DNA from: Flavobacteriaceae bacterium
GTDB taxonomy: Bacteria > Bacteroidota > Bacteroidia > Flavobacteriales > Flavobacteriaceae
Assembly: GCA_003511845.1 (NCBI GenBank)
Contig: DOIV01000138.1
Span: 1-23,974, forward strand
Reading direction: 5' to 3'
Length of the DNA stretch: 23,974 bases
In this document: one piece after another, positions 23,415 to 23,974 of the stretch
How the letters are laid out: each line of letters opens with the position of its first letter
Position numbering within the stretch: the first letter of the stretch is position 1
Program-made: the position numbers and the translations under genes
Notes under the pieces: model-generated
The model's database searches: none
Seen by the model: the letters and a program-made list of their open reading frames with translations, nothing else
Told to the model about the DNA's origin: nothing

Positions 23415-23974
23415 ATGAAACTAGATATTATTGCAGGAGCAAGGCCCAATTTCATGAAAATTGCTCCAATTATTGAAGAACTTGAAAAAGTAAATAGCCA
23501 GTCCGCCGATAGGAGGAATAAGATTCAATACAGGCTAATTCATACAGGTCAACATTATGATAAAAAAATGTCAGGTAGTTTTTTTGAAGAGCTTGGTATT
23601 CCTGACCCTGATGTAAATTTAGAAGTAGGTTCTGGTACTCAAGCTGAGCAAACAGGACGTATCATGGAACGTTATGAAGACTTATTACTAAAAGATATGG
23701 CAGATTACTGTTTGGTGGTAGGTGATGTTACATCCACGATGGCTTGTTCAATTACAGCTAAAAAGTTAGGCATAAAAGTAATACATGTTGAAGGAGGTAT
23801 TCGTTCAAATGATATTACTATGCCAGAGGAGATAAACAGAATGGTCACTGATGCTATTACTGATGTTTTCTATACAACCTCTGAAGTTGCTAATGAAAAC
23901 CTTAGAAAATTAGGTCATGATGAAAGTAAGATACGGTATGTAGGTAATACAATGATTGATACTTTATTGAAAAA
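23415..23974 (+). CDS. wecB: UDP-N-acetylglucosamine 2-epimerase, non-hydrolysing (5' part)
   Basis: The first 186 codons of a WecB-type epimerase that interconverts UDP-GlcNAc and UDP-ManNAc; the family is normally about 370-380 residues, and the window ends inside the gene. Seen: IAGARPNFMKIAPII, HTGQHYDKKMSGSFFEELGI, VVGDVTSTMACS, HVEGGIRSNDITMPEEINRMVTDAITDVFYTTSE, and YVGNTMIDTLL at the edge. The EGGIRSND...PEEINR signature separates it from the hydrolysing NeuC type at 1233. It could feed ManNAc or ManNAcA synthesis if a wecC-like dehydrogenase follows. The ATG at 23415 comes after a 49-base A/T-rich gap. Confidence 0.93.
   Translation, partial: MKLDIIAGARPNFMKIAPIIEELEKVNSQSADRRNKIQYRLIHTGQHYDKKMSGSFFEELGIPDPDVNLEVGSGTQAEQTGRIMERYEDLLLKDMADYCLVVGDVTSTMACSITAKKLGIKVIHVEGGIRSNDITMPEEINRMVTDAITDVFYTTSEVANENLRKLGHDESKIRYVGNTMIDTLLK

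Noticed and set aside
1..23974. tRNA, rRNA, CRISPR array, insertion sequence, integrase or attachment site
   Set aside because: None was seen on either strand; no gap exceeds about 70 bases apart from the damaged 5' edge.

Overview
This 24 kb window is one continuous surface-polysaccharide (capsule or O-antigen) biosynthesis locus. Every gene is on the + strand, gaps are at most a few tens of bases, several genes overlap, and no internal terminator or divergent gene is visible, so it reads as a single long transcription unit. The very AT-rich sequence, the lack of clear Shine-Dalgarno sites, the A-rich leaders, some TTG starts and the gene types all suggest a member of Bacteroidota, most likely a flavobacterium. 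That assignment is an inference, because no taxonomic marker is present. TGA ends intact genes such as neuB and neuA, so it is a true stop codon here.

Layout. (A) 1-225: a 3' remnant of GDP-L-fucose synthase with no recognisable body in front of it. (B) 235-4903: a nonulosonic (sialic-type) acid cassette, neuB-neuC-neuA, then a D-2-hydroxyacid dehydrogenase and a SAM methyltransferase that is broken by two opposing frameshifts. (C) 4929-6428: a Wzx-type flippase. (D) 6444-8978: two left-handed beta-helix acyltransferases, the first interrupted by an in-frame TGA, flanking a 482-residue GT-B-like protein of unassigned specificity. (E) 8987-12604: two GT4-like glycosyltransferases flanking a flavoprotein that resembles UDP-galactopyranose mutase. 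(F) 12618-15767: an asparagine-synthetase-type amidotransferase and a Wzy-type polymerase. (G) 15760-20318: a glucuronyl C5-epimerase homologue, a NodB-type deacetylase, a glycosyltransferase and a formyltransferase. (H) 20329-23974: another glycosyltransferase, a second asparagine-synthetase-type amidotransferase, and the 5' half of wecB, which runs off the window.

How the genes work together (inference). NeuC, NeuB and NeuA make a CMP-activated nonulosonic acid. WecB supplies ManNAc-type precursor, and the mutase-like enzyme may supply a furanose sugar. At least four GT4-type enzymes plus the GT-B-like protein assemble the repeat unit. Wzx exports it and Wzy polymerises it. The repeat unit is probably heavily decorated: acyl groups, amides on uronic acids (two AsnB-like proteins), N-formyl groups, and possibly de-N-acetylation and C5-epimerised uronic acid. 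No initiating phosphoglycosyltransferase, Wza/Wzc export gene or sulfotransferase is in the window.

The most notable points are the adjacent C5-epimerase and deacetylase pair, which recalls the two non-sulfation steps of heparan modification; the unassigned GT-B protein in a nonulosonate cluster; three damaged genes clustered in the first 7 kb; and several A9-A10 tracts inside or at the start of biosynthetic genes.
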